This document shows positions 38,170 to 48,687 of a DNA stretch of 50,544 nt, piece by piece. The notes under the pieces were generated by a model. The model saw only the letters and a program-made list of their open reading frames with translations. It made no database searches and was not told where the DNA came from. This DNA is from Bhargavaea beijingensis. Its GTDB lineage: Bacteria > Bacillota > Bacilli > Bacillales_A > Planococcaceae. The first letter of the stretch is position 1, and each line of letters begins with the position of its first letter. The translations under genes and the position numbers were made by a program. The stretch lies in contig NZ_FNAR01000020.1 of the NCBI RefSeq assembly GCF_900101985.1, positions 1-50,544 of the forward strand, given 5' to 3'.

Positions 38170-39468
38170 TCAGTTAAGGATCTTGATTTTCACTTTTTTG
38201 CGGCCGAAACTGTAGGCCTGATCTTTTGTCGGAACGAAGATGTCGATCTTGTTGCCTTTGATCGCGCCGCCGGTGTCGCCAGCGATGGCCGTACCATATC
38301 CTTCAACCCAGACCTTGGAGCCGAGCGGGATGACGCTCGGATCCACTGCGATCACTTTCGCGCCCGGGTTGGCTTTCAGATTGATGCCTGTTGCCGTGAT
38401 GCCCGAGCAACCGTTGCAGGATGCCGTGTAGGCGGTCGCCGTTACATAGAATTCCTTGCCGCCGGCCGGTTCCTCGCTGCGCGGGGCCGATGCCTGGACA
38501 ACCTTGGGAGCAGCCTGTTGTTTGGATGCATTCGGAGCGACTGCCTTTTTGGCGGTGTTTGAAGCGACTGCCTTTGCAGGTGCAGACGCTGGGACTGGGG
38601 CTTTTGTGCCGATTGCGACGACTTTATTGACCGGCTTCTTGACCACTTTCTCATCCTGAAGCTTGCGTGTGACTTCTTTGCCGTCTTCTTTGATGATTTC
38701 ATACGTCCGTTTCACTTTACCTTGCTCACCGTTGCGGACGACTTTCTCTTTGCCTGTCAGCAGGCTGTTGTCTTTTTTCGTTTGTACAGTGAAGTCCGTC
38801 GACTCTTCCACTACATCGGTGACCTTTTCTACCCGGACGACCTTGACGCTGGAGCCCGGCTTGACGATTTCATCCATGCCCTGTTCCACGCGGTCGTTCT
38901 TGCCGATCTTGATGCCCTGCTTGCTTAAAAAGTCAGCGACCGTAGTCGAAGTGGTCCAGATTTTGCTTTCCCGGCCCCCGTCGATCATGGCAACTTCATA
39001 TGCTTTTTCAATTTTGACGGTATCCGTGTCGCCGATCTCGCTTCCGCGTGCCGGCGTGATGGCATCATGCTCACTGAGTTCGATGCCCGCGTCGGCCAGA
39101 AGCGCATCAACATTCTCTTTCGTCGACCAGACTTTGCTTTCTTCACCGTCTACGCTGATCGTAAACTGTCTGGCTTTTTTCCACTCGATGGACGCGCCGT
39201 CCCCGAGTTGCTCATCCTTGGCCGGGGAGAGGTCGTCATGTTCCCCGACTGCAATGTCCTGCTCATCCAGAAGTTCGCCGACCGTATCCGCGTGAGTGCG
39301 GAATTCCGTCTGCTCGCCGTCTTCGGAAAGAGTGACGTTTTTCTTTGTCCCCTCGTAAACTGCATATGTGATGACGCCCGCGAACAGTGCGATCGTCAAA
39401 ATGGACATGATGATTTTCTTGCCTGCCGTGAATCTTGAATGCTTGTGTTCCCTGGAATTGGTAGACAC
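38170..39468 (-). CDS. yabE: Cell wall-binding Rpf/3D-domain protein (YabE)
   Basis: Probable cell-wall hydrolase with resuscitation-factor-like architecture. The 432-aa protein has a basic cytoplasmic N-terminus, one TM or signal anchor at about 20-40 (IIMSILTIALFAGVITYAVY), three ubiquitin-like DUF348 repeats (about 45-210), a G5 domain (about 215-285), an Ala/Pro/Lys-rich linker, and a C-terminal 3D domain (FYVTATAYTASCNGC, GAKVIAVDPSVIPLGSKVWVEGYGTA region, DTGGAIKGNKIDIF) with its three conserved aspartates. The start is GTG at 39468 with GGAGG 9 nt upstream; the further frame runs through the RBS. Confidence 0.92.
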   Translation of the reverse strand: MSTNSREHKHSRFTAGKKIIMSILTIALFAGVITYAVYEGTKKNVTLSEDGEQTEFRTHADTVGELLDEQDIAVGEHDDLSPAKDEQLGDGASIEWKKARQFTISVDGEESKVWSTKENVDALLADAGIELSEHDAITPARGSEIGDTDTVKIEKAYEVAMIDGGRESKIWTTSTTVADFLSKQGIKIGKNDRVEQGMDEIVKPGSSVKVVRVEKVTDVVEESTDFTVQTKKDNSLLTGKEKVVRNGEQGKVKRTYEIIKEDGKEVTRKLQDEKVVKKPVNKVVAIGTKAPVPASAPAKAVASNTAKKAVAPNASKQQAAPKVVQASAPRSEEPAGGKEFYVTATAYTASCNGCSGITATGINLKANPGAKVIAVDPSVIPLGSKVWVEGYGTAIAGDTGGAIKGNKIDIFVPTKDQAYSFGRKKVKIKILN

Positions 39469-39496
39469 TAAAAAACTCCTCCTTATCACCCGAGTG

Positions 39497-39526
39497 ATTA
39501 TAGCGGCCGGTTTTCCGGCTTGTCAA
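39497..39526 (-). promoter_or_regulatory. yabE promoter with palindrome in the spacer
   Basis: TTGACA (39526-39521), 18 bp, TATAAT (39502-39497) on the minus strand, both perfect. The spacer holds GCCGG-AAAA-CCGGC (39519-39506), a possible operator. Confidence 0.85.
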
Positions 39527-39585
39527 CCCAACCGGTTTTTTCCTGCACCGCGGCACGGGTGAAGTGTAGGCCGGTTTTGGCCTCT

Positions 39586-40359
39586 TTATTCACGAATCTC
39601 AAAAATTTTCAATGCGTTTTCGGTAGTCTTTCGGGCTACTTCCTCAAATGGAATTTCCTTGAGTTGTGCGATCTGTTCGGCGACGAGCCGGACATAGGAC
39701 GGCTCATTGCGCTTGCCCCTGTAAGGATGTGGCGCAAGATACGGGGCGTCGGTCTCGACGAGCAGATGCTCAAGCGGAATTTCCTTTGCGACTTCTTTCG
39801 GCTGCCTGGCATTTTTGAACGTCACCGGCCCGCCGAGGGAGATCATGAAATTCATTTCTACGCATTCTTTTGCCGTTTCCGGGCTGCCGCTGAAGCAGTG
39901 CATGATGCCGCCCGTCTCTGCCGCATGTTCTTCCTTGAGGATGCGGACCACATCGCCTGTCGCATCGCGGTTATGGATGATGACCGGAAGCTTGAGCTTC
40001 TTCGCGAGCGCGATCTGCCTGCGGAACAGCTCTTGCTGAACATCCTTCGGCGATTTGTCCCAATGATAGTCGAGACCGGTCTCACCGATGCCGACCACTT
40101 TCGGATGATCGGCGGCAATTTCCTCAATCCATTGGAGATCTTCCTCTGTGCAGTCGACCGCGTCGACCGGATGCCATCCGATCACCAGGTAGATGAACGG
40201 GTACGTTTCTGCGAGCTCAAGTGCGCGCCGGATGGTCGGCCGGTCAAATCCGACAACGACCATTTTTCCGACACCCGCATCGAGCGCACGGCGAATCACC
40301 TCATCGACATCCTCCTCGTACTGGTCTGCATTCAAATGGACATGTGTGTCAATCAACAT
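39586..40359 (-). CDS. tatD: TatD-family metal-dependent DNase
   Basis: Probable 3'-5' exonuclease of the amidohydrolase fold. The 257-aa protein has the metal-binding LIDTHVHLN, the GIGETGLDYHW motif, PVIIHNRDA, GIMHCFSGS and LLVETDAPYLAPHPYRGKRN. The start at 40359 (MLIDTHVH) has GGGAG about 10 nt upstream; the ATG at 40419 is rejected. It lies between metG and yabE. Also named yabD; in other Firmicutes the same family has been linked to tRNA or D-amino acid processing, so the substrate is open. Confidence 0.93.
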   Translation of the reverse strand: MLIDTHVHLNADQYEEDVDEVIRRALDAGVGKMVVVGFDRPTIRRALELAETYPFIYLVIGWHPVDAVDCTEEDLQWIEEIAADHPKVVGIGETGLDYHWDKSPKDVQQELFRRQIALAKKLKLPVIIHNRDATGDVVRILKEEHAAETGGIMHCFSGSPETAKECVEMNFMISLGGPVTFKNARQPKEVAKEIPLEHLLVETDAPYLAPHPYRGKRNEPSYVRLVAEQIAQLKEIPFEEVARKTTENALKIFEIRE

Positions 40360-40436
40360 GCGGCTCACTCTCCCAATGTATTGTTCAAGTCTATACATAA
40401 ATCCTTTTTCAAATTTCACAGTTCTATTACATTTAG

Positions 40437-40517
40437 ATTACAAATTAGATTTAGTTAAATGACAAGACTCTATCTCAAGACTTATAAAGTTGTACGGGAA
40501 GTCATGTAAAAAGTCAA
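40437..40517 (-). promoter_or_regulatory. Two candidate sigma-A promoters upstream of tatD
   Basis: TTGACT (40517-40512), 17 bp, TACAAC (40494-40489); and TTGTCA (40465-40460), 17 bp, TGTAAT (40442-40437), in an A/T-rich region between the metG terminator and tatD. Confidence 0.55.
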
Positions 40518-40546
40518 AGGAACCGAATTCCATTCCCCTAAAACAG

Positions 40547-40578
40547 GAAAACCGGAGGACTAAAGTCCTCCGGTTTTA
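40547..40578 (-). terminator. Terminator after metG (possibly bidirectional)
   Basis: Perfect palindrome AAAACCGGAGGAC / GTCCTCCGGTTTT with a T run on the minus side and A/T flanks on both. Confidence 0.9.
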
Positions 40579-40619
40579 ATCATTTTACGTGAATATATCT
40601 GTTACAGCCCATCCGGGAA

Positions 40620-42657
<2,038 letters not shown>

Positions 42658-42818
42658 TGCAGGCAAGCTGCCAGGATAATTTCCAGTTATTATTATTCAC
42701 CTGTTTGCACATTTTTGAGTGCGTTCTAACAAAACACTTTATTTCTTGCCCCAAATGATATAAATTTGACTTAGGCCGAAAAAAACATTGTTTTTATAAA
42801 ACTTTTTGGCTTAACAAA

Positions 42819-42847
42819 TTGACGGTATTGGCATTAGTTGGTATGAT
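42819..42847 (+). promoter_or_regulatory. abrB promoter (sigma-A)
   Basis: TTGACG (42819-42824), 17 bp, TATGAT (42842-42847). Confidence 0.85.
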
Positions 42848-42865
42848 GGGTTTAGTCAATAAGCA

Positions 42866-42882
42866 TGTCGAATCTTGACGAA
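42866..42882 (+). promoter_or_regulatory. Tandem Spo0A boxes in the abrB leader
   Basis: TGTCGAA (42866-42872) and TGACGAA (42876-42882) both fit TGNCGAA and start exactly 10 bp apart. They lie downstream of the expected transcript start, the layout by which Spo0A~P represses abrB in B. subtilis. Confidence 0.85.
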
Positions 42883-42914
42883 AATAAGATAGCACTCGAA
42901 AGGGGCAATACTGA

Positions 42915-43205
42915 ATGAAATCGACGGGTATCGTACGTAAAGTCGATGAACTTGGACGGGTAGTCATTCCGATCGAACTTCGCCGTACACTCGGCATCAA
43001 GGAAAAAGACGCACTGGAGATTTATGTGGATGACGATAGAATCATCCTGAAAAAATACATGCCAAACATGACTTGTGCCATCACAGGCGACGTGTCCGAT
43101 GACAATCTCCGCCTGATTGACGGGAAGCTGATTCTCAGCGAAGAAGGCGCAAAGAAACTCGTTGACGAAATTTCAGCACGCCTTGGCCAGAAGCAGCACG
43201 TATAA
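42915..43205 (+). CDS. abrB: Transition state regulator AbrB
   Basis: DNA-binding protein that represses post-exponential genes. The 96-aa protein has the swapped-hairpin DNA-binding domain (KSTGIVRKVDELGRVVIPIE, LRRTLGIKEKDALEIYVDDDRIILKKY) and a short C-terminal multimerisation domain (about 55-94). It retains Cys54 in NMTCAITG, as in B. subtilis. AAGGGG lies 9 nt before the ATG. It is the only protein gene on the plus strand and is preceded by Spo0A boxes, which would relieve AbrB repression of spoVG and other genes at the onset of sporulation. Confidence 0.97.
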   Translation: MKSTGIVRKVDELGRVVIPIELRRTLGIKEKDALEIYVDDDRIILKKYMPNMTCAITGDVSDDNLRLIDGKLILSEEGAKKLVDEISARLGQKQHV

Positions 43206-43229
43206 GCGTATAAGAAGATGACATCCCTG

Positions 43230-43258
43230 ACCGTCCGGAACCATCCGGGCGGTTTTTT
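43230..43258 (+). terminator. Rho-independent terminator after abrB
   Basis: ACCGTCCGG-AACCAT-CCGGGCGGTTTTTT on the plus strand. Confidence 0.9.
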
Positions 43259-43365
43259 GTGATCCCGGAAAAATCCGCTCTTTCCGAAAGAGTATCTTCC
43301 TATTAAATATAGTGTTGCAGGCGCCATTTTTTTCACAAATCACACTTGTGACCCACAAAAACAGC

Positions 43366-43407
43366 ATAAAAACCATCAGGCCTTCTATATCATTCGGCCT
43401 GATGGTT
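43366..43407 (-). terminator. Rho-independent terminator after rsmI
   Basis: Minus strand AAACCATCAGGCC-loop-GGCCTGATGGTTTTT, convergent with the abrB terminator. Confidence 0.95.
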
Positions 43408-43430
43408 TCGTTTGAGTCCGTACCCGTGCA

Positions 43431-44312
43431 TTATTTTAAATGATACGCCTGATAAATATCGCGCTTTGGTTCTCCGCGTTCTTTTGCCGCGATTTTGATG
43501 GCTTCCTTCGACGGAACACCTTCCCGCTCCATCACGGCCTCTACATGAGCCCTTTGCGTCAGGCCGGCCCACCACTCCGACTGTTCTTCGGCATGCCGGA
43601 CGGCTTCCTCGTCGGCGCCTTCGACGACGATGCAGAATTCTCCCTTGAGGTCTGTTGACTCCGCATAAGCAACCGCCTCCCCGGCGGTGCCGCGCAAGAT
43701 CTCTTCGAACTTCTTTGTCAGTTCCCGGACAAGCGAGACCCGCCGCTGCGATCCGAAAGCCGCCTCCAGATCGCGGAGTGATTCTTTTAGCCGGTGTGGC
43801 GATTCGTAGAAAATCACTGTCTCCCCGCGTACGGCCATTTTCCCGAACAGGTCCCGCCTGTCGTTTTTCTTCCTTGGGGGAAAACCGTGAAACAGAAACG
43901 GCTGTGCCGGAAGGCCTGAAGCGACCAGGGCAGACAGCGCCGCGTTGGCACCGGGCACCGGGACAACCGCATAGCCTTCTGCGATTGCCCGGGCTGCAAT
44001 GTCCGCTCCCGGATCCGAAATGCACGGCATACCCGCGTCACTCACGAGTGCCACGTCATTCCCTCCTGCCAATACGGATAAAATCCGGTCCCCGCCTTCT
44101 TTCAGATTATGTTCGTGATAGCTCAGAAGCGATGTCCGGATATCAAAATGGTTCAGCAGTTTTTTTGTATTGCGCGTGTCTTCTGCCGCAATCACCGCTG
44201 CTTCCTTCAGGATCCTGATCGCCCGGAATGTGATGTCCTCCAGGTTGCCGATCGGTGTCCCGACAAGATAAAGTTTGCCGCCAGGGTCCTGTACGCTCTT
44301 CTGGGATTTCAT
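43431..44312 (-). CDS. rsmI: 16S rRNA 2'-O-ribose C1402 methyltransferase
   Basis: Tetrapyrrole-methylase-fold enzyme modifying the ribosomal P site. The 293-aa protein has LYLVGTPIGNLEDITFRA, AAEDTRNTKKLLNHF, ALVSDAGMPCISDPG and PFLFHGFPPRKK. The ATG at 44312 overlaps the yazA stop in an ATGA and has GGAGG 9 nt upstream; the GTG two codons earlier is too close to the RBS. Last gene of the trmN6-yazA-rsmI group. Confidence 0.96.
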   Translation of the reverse strand: MKSQKSVQDPGGKLYLVGTPIGNLEDITFRAIRILKEAAVIAAEDTRNTKKLLNHFDIRTSLLSYHEHNLKEGGDRILSVLAGGNDVALVSDAGMPCISDPGADIAARAIAEGYAVVPVPGANAALSALVASGLPAQPFLFHGFPPRKKNDRRDLFGKMAVRGETVIFYESPHRLKESLRDLEAAFGSQRRVSLVRELTKKFEEILRGTAGEAVAYAESTDLKGEFCIVVEGADEEAVRHAEEQSEWWAGLTQRAHVEAVMEREGVPSKEAIKIAAKERGEPKRDIYQAYHLK

Positions 44313-44587
44313 GGACACCCGCCTCCATTCCGTTTCATGTAGTCGATTTTTTCCGCCCGTCTGAGCTGCTTGAACGCATACTCGGCCCGCATCGCTTCCT
44401 GTTTGGTTTCAAACGGTTCCCGGAAGACACAACGGACCGGCCGCCGGGGCTTTGTATACTTCGCGCCTTTTCCCTCATTGTGCGCCTTTACCCGTCGCTC
44501 CAGGTTGTTCGTGTATCCCGCATAGTACGTCCCGTCCGAGCACTCGAGCACATAGAGCACATGCTCCCCCTTATGCATGCGGTCCAT
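44309..44587 (-). CDS. yazA: GIY-YIG domain protein (YazA/UPF0213)
   Basis: 92-aa single GIY-YIG nuclease domain: [28 protein letters not shown], of which the LYVLE and YAGYT pairs are the motif variant typical of the UPF0213 family. Its function is unknown. The start at 44587 (MDRMHKGE) has GGGAG 7 nt upstream and overlaps the trmN6 end by 17 bp. The conserved trmN6-yazA-rsmI order suggests an RNA- or DNA-related role. Confidence 0.9.
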   Translation of the reverse strand: MDRMHKGEHVLYVLECSDGTYYAGYTNNLERRVKAHNEGKGAKYTKPRRPVRCVFREPFETKQEAMRAEYAFKQLRRAEKIDYMKRNGGGCP

Positions 44588-45323
44588 ACAGCATCTCCCG
44601 GACTTCCGGTGTATAGGTTCCGTCATCCTCATACACATAAAGCGGCGGAAGGATCTTCAGGTCAGGTCTGCCATCCTTTGTTCCCTCGATCAGCAGGGTA
44701 TTCGCCTCCCTGCCCCTTTTCGGGTAAACGAACCGGATCCGCTTCGGCTCCAGGCGATGCTGTCTCATCGAGGTGACGATATCGAGCAGACGGCCCGGCC
44801 GGTGGACAAAGGCCGCCTTGCCGCCCTGCTTCAGAAGTGCACTTGCGTTTTCGATGGCCTGGTCCAGTGTCAGGTATAATTCATGCCGGGCGACGGCAAC
44901 TTCTTCCAGCATGTTGCGGTCACTCAGTTCATGTGCCGGAAAGTATGGCGGATTGCATGTCACCGTGTCATGCTTTTCATGCCCGAGGATTTCCGCAATC
45001 CCCTTGACGTCCCCCGTTACGATGCGGATCCGGTCTTCCAGGCCGTTCAGCGTGACACTGCGGTTTGCCATGTCAGACAGCCGGGGCTGGAGTTCGACCC
45101 CGGTAATCTGCGCTTTCGAACGCCCGCTCAGGAACAGCGGAATAGCCCCGTTGCCCGTGCACAGGTCGACGATGCTCCCGGACTTGCGGATTGGCACGTA
45201 AGCGAATTTCGCCAGCAGTACCGCATCCAGGGAAAATGAAAATACTTGCGGACTCTGGATGATTTTCAGTCCTTCCGCGAGCAGGTCATCCAGCCGCTCA
45301 TCTTCGTTCAGTTCTATATTCAT
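44571..45323 (-). CDS. trmN6: tRNA1(Val) (adenine-N6)-methyltransferase-like protein
   Basis: 250-aa SAM-dependent methyltransferase with the SAM loop [15 protein letters not shown] and the catalytic N6-adenine motif NPPYF (about residue 124). It corresponds to B. subtilis YabB and resembles E. coli YfiC/TrmN6; the substrate in Bacillales is presumed. The ATG has GGAGG 9 nt upstream. It starts about 90 bp after yabA, with a terminator between, so it may have its own promoter or depend on read-through. Confidence 0.9.
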   Translation of the reverse strand: MNIELNEDERLDDLLAEGLKIIQSPQVFSFSLDAVLLAKFAYVPIRKSGSIVDLCTGNGAIPLFLSGRSKAQITGVELQPRLSDMANRSVTLNGLEDRIRIVTGDVKGIAEILGHEKHDTVTCNPPYFPAHELSDRNMLEEVAVARHELYLTLDQAIENASALLKQGGKAAFVHRPGRLLDIVTSMRQHRLEPKRIRFVYPKRGREANTLLIEGTKDGRPDLKILPPLYVYEDDGTYTPEVREMLYGPHA

Positions 45324-45376
45324 GCCTTTTGTCCTCCGTGAAACAGTTTCTGGGCCATGCCGCCTCCGCAGCCAAA

Positions 45377-45412
45377 AGAAAAGACCGTATTCCGCCTGTT
45401 GCGGAACCGGTC
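45377..45412 (-). terminator. Probable terminator after yabA
   Basis: Minus strand GACCGGTTCCGC-AACAG-GCGGAATACGGTC followed by TTTTCTTTT, directly after the yabA stop. The stem has an internal mismatch. Confidence 0.75.
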
Positions 45413-45413
45413 A

Positions 45414-45773
45414 TTATCCATTCTGCTTGTTCAAGAATGAGAGGCAGAACAGGCAGTCCTCGCCCTTCCGCGAACTTCCAAAGTGGACGTTGCAGACGTG
45501 GAACCCTTCATTATAAAGGCGGGCGAGGTTATCATGTCCTTCCCCGATCTCCGCCGATTTCGGCTGATGTTTTTTCCCGGGCTTCCGGCCCCTGTCCTCC
45601 AGCTGCTTTTCTATCTCTTCCAGGCGATTGCGCAGATGATGGTTTTCAATCTGGAGAGCGTGGTTCTCCTCCATCATCTGTGCGACCGATTCCTTCAGCT
45701 CTGCATACTGGCGATTGGCCGAATCAAGGTGTTGCCCGAATTCCATGACCTTGTCCAAGAAGTTCCGGTCCAT
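45414..45773 (-). CDS. yabA: Replication initiation control protein YabA
   Basis: Binds DnaA and DnaN and limits initiation at oriC. The 119-aa protein has an N-terminal leucine-rich coiled coil (about 1-62) and a C-terminal zinc site with HVCNVHFG and CLFC. The ATG at 45773 is preferred to an upstream in-frame TTG; the RBS is weak (GTGAG). It lies between ricT and trmN6. Confidence 0.94.
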   Translation of the reverse strand: MDRNFLDKVMEFGQHLDSANRQYAELKESVAQMMEENHALQIENHHLRNRLEEIEKQLEDRGRKPGKKHQPKSAEIGEGHDNLARLYNEGFHVCNVHFGSSRKGEDCLFCLSFLNKQNG

Positions 45774-45800
45774 CAATGCTCACACCCCATATTGATTGCG

Positions 45801-46607
45801 TCAAACCGATTGCAAGATTTCGTCCATCGAATAATCGATCACTTTTTTCTCACCGGACAGCTCTACCTGCAGCATGCGTTCGAGCAGGTTGAGCCCGACG
45901 ACTCTTCCGGCACCGTCCGGCGTAGTGATGCGGGTGCCGACGTCCGGCATGAGGCGTTTTGCTTCCTCGTATTCGTCGTTTTCGTATTTCAGGCAGCACA
46001 TCAGCCGGCCGCAGAGCCCTGAGATTTTGGACGGGTTCAGCGACAGGTTCTGATCTTTGGCCATCTTGATCGAGACCGGTTCGAAATCGCCGAGGAACGT
46101 CGAACAGCAAAGCATACGCCCGCAAGGACCGATGCCGCCGAGCATCTTTGCTTCATCCCGCACACCGATCTGGCGCAGTTCGATCCTTGTCCGGAATACC
46201 GATGCGAGATCTTTGACGAGATTCCGGAAATCCACCCGGCCATCCGCCGTAAAGTAGAAAATGATCTTGTTGCGGTCGAATGTGTATTCGACGTCGACCA
46301 GTTTCATCTCCAGTCCGTGATCTTCGATCTTCTTGGCCGCGATGTCGAATGTCCGCTTTGCTTCTTCCTCGTTCTCGCGGACCGAAGCGCGGTCCTCTTC
46401 TGTCGCGGGACGGACAATCATCTTGAGCGGCAGGATGATGTCATCTCCGCTCATCTGCCGCGGCGGAATGACGACCTTGCCGTACTCGACGCCCCGCGCC
46501 GTTTCGACAATGACGTACTCGCCTTTTTCCAGGCTGTATTCGCCCGGATCGAAATAATATATTTTACCCGCTTTTTTAAAACGGACGCCTACTACATTAT
46601 AGAGCAT
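45801..46607 (-). CDS. ricT: PSP1-domain regulator RicT (YaaT)
   Basis: Member of the Ric (Y-) complex that tunes RNase Y processing and helps Spo0A phosphorylation, competence and biofilm formation. The 268-aa protein shows the PSP1 domain (YSLEKGEYVIVET, VEYTFDRNKIIFYFTADGRVDFR) and cysteine pairs CGRMLCC and CGRLMCC that bind Fe-S clusters with RicA and RicF. The ATG has AGGAGG 6 nt upstream and overlaps the holB end by 11 bp. ricA and ricF are not in this window. Confidence 0.95.
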   Translation of the reverse strand: MLYNVVGVRFKKAGKIYYFDPGEYSLEKGEYVIVETARGVEYGKVVIPPRQMSGDDIILPLKMIVRPATEEDRASVRENEEEAKRTFDIAAKKIEDHGLEMKLVDVEYTFDRNKIIFYFTADGRVDFRNLVKDLASVFRTRIELRQIGVRDEAKMLGGIGPCGRMLCCSTFLGDFEPVSIKMAKDQNLSLNPSKISGLCGRLMCCLKYENDEYEEAKRLMPDVGTRITTPDGAGRVVGLNLLERMLQVELSGEKKVIDYSMDEILQSV

Positions 46608-47601
46608 GTTGACCCTCCTGCATGTTGAGCACCAGTTGTTCCATAAGAAGCGTGCGGTTCATATTGCTTTGGAGGTTGCGCTTCGCCTTCAGGATGGCTT
46701 CGAGAATTGAAGCGAGCCGGCCGAACGTCAGCCGGAGTGCCATCTCTTCCCATCCGGCCCGATTGTCGGGATAGGCTAGCGGCGTGGAGAGTCCCGCCTT
46801 CACCGCGGAAATGTCGCGGTAGGCGAACAGGAGCAGATCCAGCCCCAGTTCGGTCTCGTCCTTCTCCTTGAAGAGCGGACTCCAGTCCGTCTGGATGAAC
46901 AGCAGGGCTTCGTGGATACTTTTGTCTGATGCCTCCACCAATTTTATCACTGTCTTACGGGCCTGTCCAAACTGCTCATCCGCCGAAAGCGCCAGTGCTT
47001 CTTCCGGGTCGGCCGTGACCATCGTGACGGTCGATGCCATCGAGCGGGTAACGTCCCCTTCCGTGACCAACTGCTCCATTACCGCCTCTCTCGGCGGCGG
47101 CTGGAGGTGGATTTCCTGGCAGCGGGACCGGATCGTCGGCAGGATGGCCGACGCACGGTCTGTCAGCAGGATCGCGGTCACTTCCCCTTCCGGCTCTTCG
47201 AGGAACTTCAGGAGTGTGTTGGCGGCGGAATGATTCATGCGGTCCGCCTGATGCAGTATATAGATTTTACGGCCTTCTTCAAGTCCGGTCTTGTTCAGCT
47301 TGTAGATCAGGTCGGAAATCTGTCCTTTTTTGATGTCTTGTCCATCCGGATGGATCTGTGTAACGTTCGGATGATTGCCGTCCCGGATTCTTCTGCAGTT
47401 TCGGCATTCGCCGCACGGCATGCCGTCCGCGGGTACGCGGCAGAGGAGCAGCTGGGTGAAAAAGCGGGCGAGCAGCTCTTTCCCGGCACCCTTCACGCCA
47501 TCAAACAGGTAAGCGTGGGCCACACGTCCGGAAGCCGCGGATCCCCCCAGCAGCGAGGCCGCTTTCGGCTGCCGCTTCATGATGCTGTTATCGGTGTCCA
47601 C
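46597..47601 (-). CDS. holB: DNA polymerase III delta' subunit
   Basis: Clamp-loader subunit. The 334-aa AAA+ protein has HAYLFDGVKGAGKELLA (degenerate P-loop), the zinc module CGECRNC, and the sensor region NTLLKFLEEPEGEVTAILLT with RSRCQEI. It starts with GTG at 47601, AGGAGG lying about 11 nt upstream; the first in-frame ATG (47580) is too far from any RBS. It follows darA by about 70 bp; yaaR, which precedes holB in B. subtilis, is absent. Confidence 0.93.
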   Translation of the reverse strand: MDTDNSIMKRQPKAASLLGGSAASGRVAHAYLFDGVKGAGKELLARFFTQLLLCRVPADGMPCGECRNCRRIRDGNHPNVTQIHPDGQDIKKGQISDLIYKLNKTGLEEGRKIYILHQADRMNHSAANTLLKFLEEPEGEVTAILLTDRASAILPTIRSRCQEIHLQPPPREAVMEQLVTEGDVTRSMASTVTMVTADPEEALALSADEQFGQARKTVIKLVEASDKSIHEALLFIQTDWSPLFKEKDETELGLDLLLFAYRDISAVKAGLSTPLAYPDNRAGWEEMALRLTFGRLASILEAILKAKRNLQSNMNRTLLMEQLVLNMQEGQHAL

Positions 47602-47622
47602 CGGCGTCCGTCCCTCCTGTTA

Positions 47623-47657
47623 GAAAAATCCCGTGTCCGAAATCTCACGGGCACGGG
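47623..47657 (-). terminator. Probable terminator between darA and holB
   Basis: Minus strand CCCGTG-loop-CACGGG followed by ATTTTTC. The stem is short with a large loop, so it may be partial; holB RBS follows directly. Confidence 0.6.
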
Positions 47658-47670
47658 TGGTCGTCTTGAA

Positions 47671-48682
<1,012 letters not shown>

Positions 48683-48687
48683 ATATA

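Noticed and set aside
37818-39585. c-di-AMP (ydaO-type) riboswitch around yabE
   Set aside because: yabE-like genes often carry this riboswitch, but the yabE leader here is only about 25 nt after the -10 box and the downstream gap lacks the conserved core as I know it.
43333-43352. TCACAA...TTGTGA inverted repeat resembling an FNR/CRP-type site
   Set aside because: It lies between two convergent terminators with no promoter nearby, so a regulatory role is unlikely.
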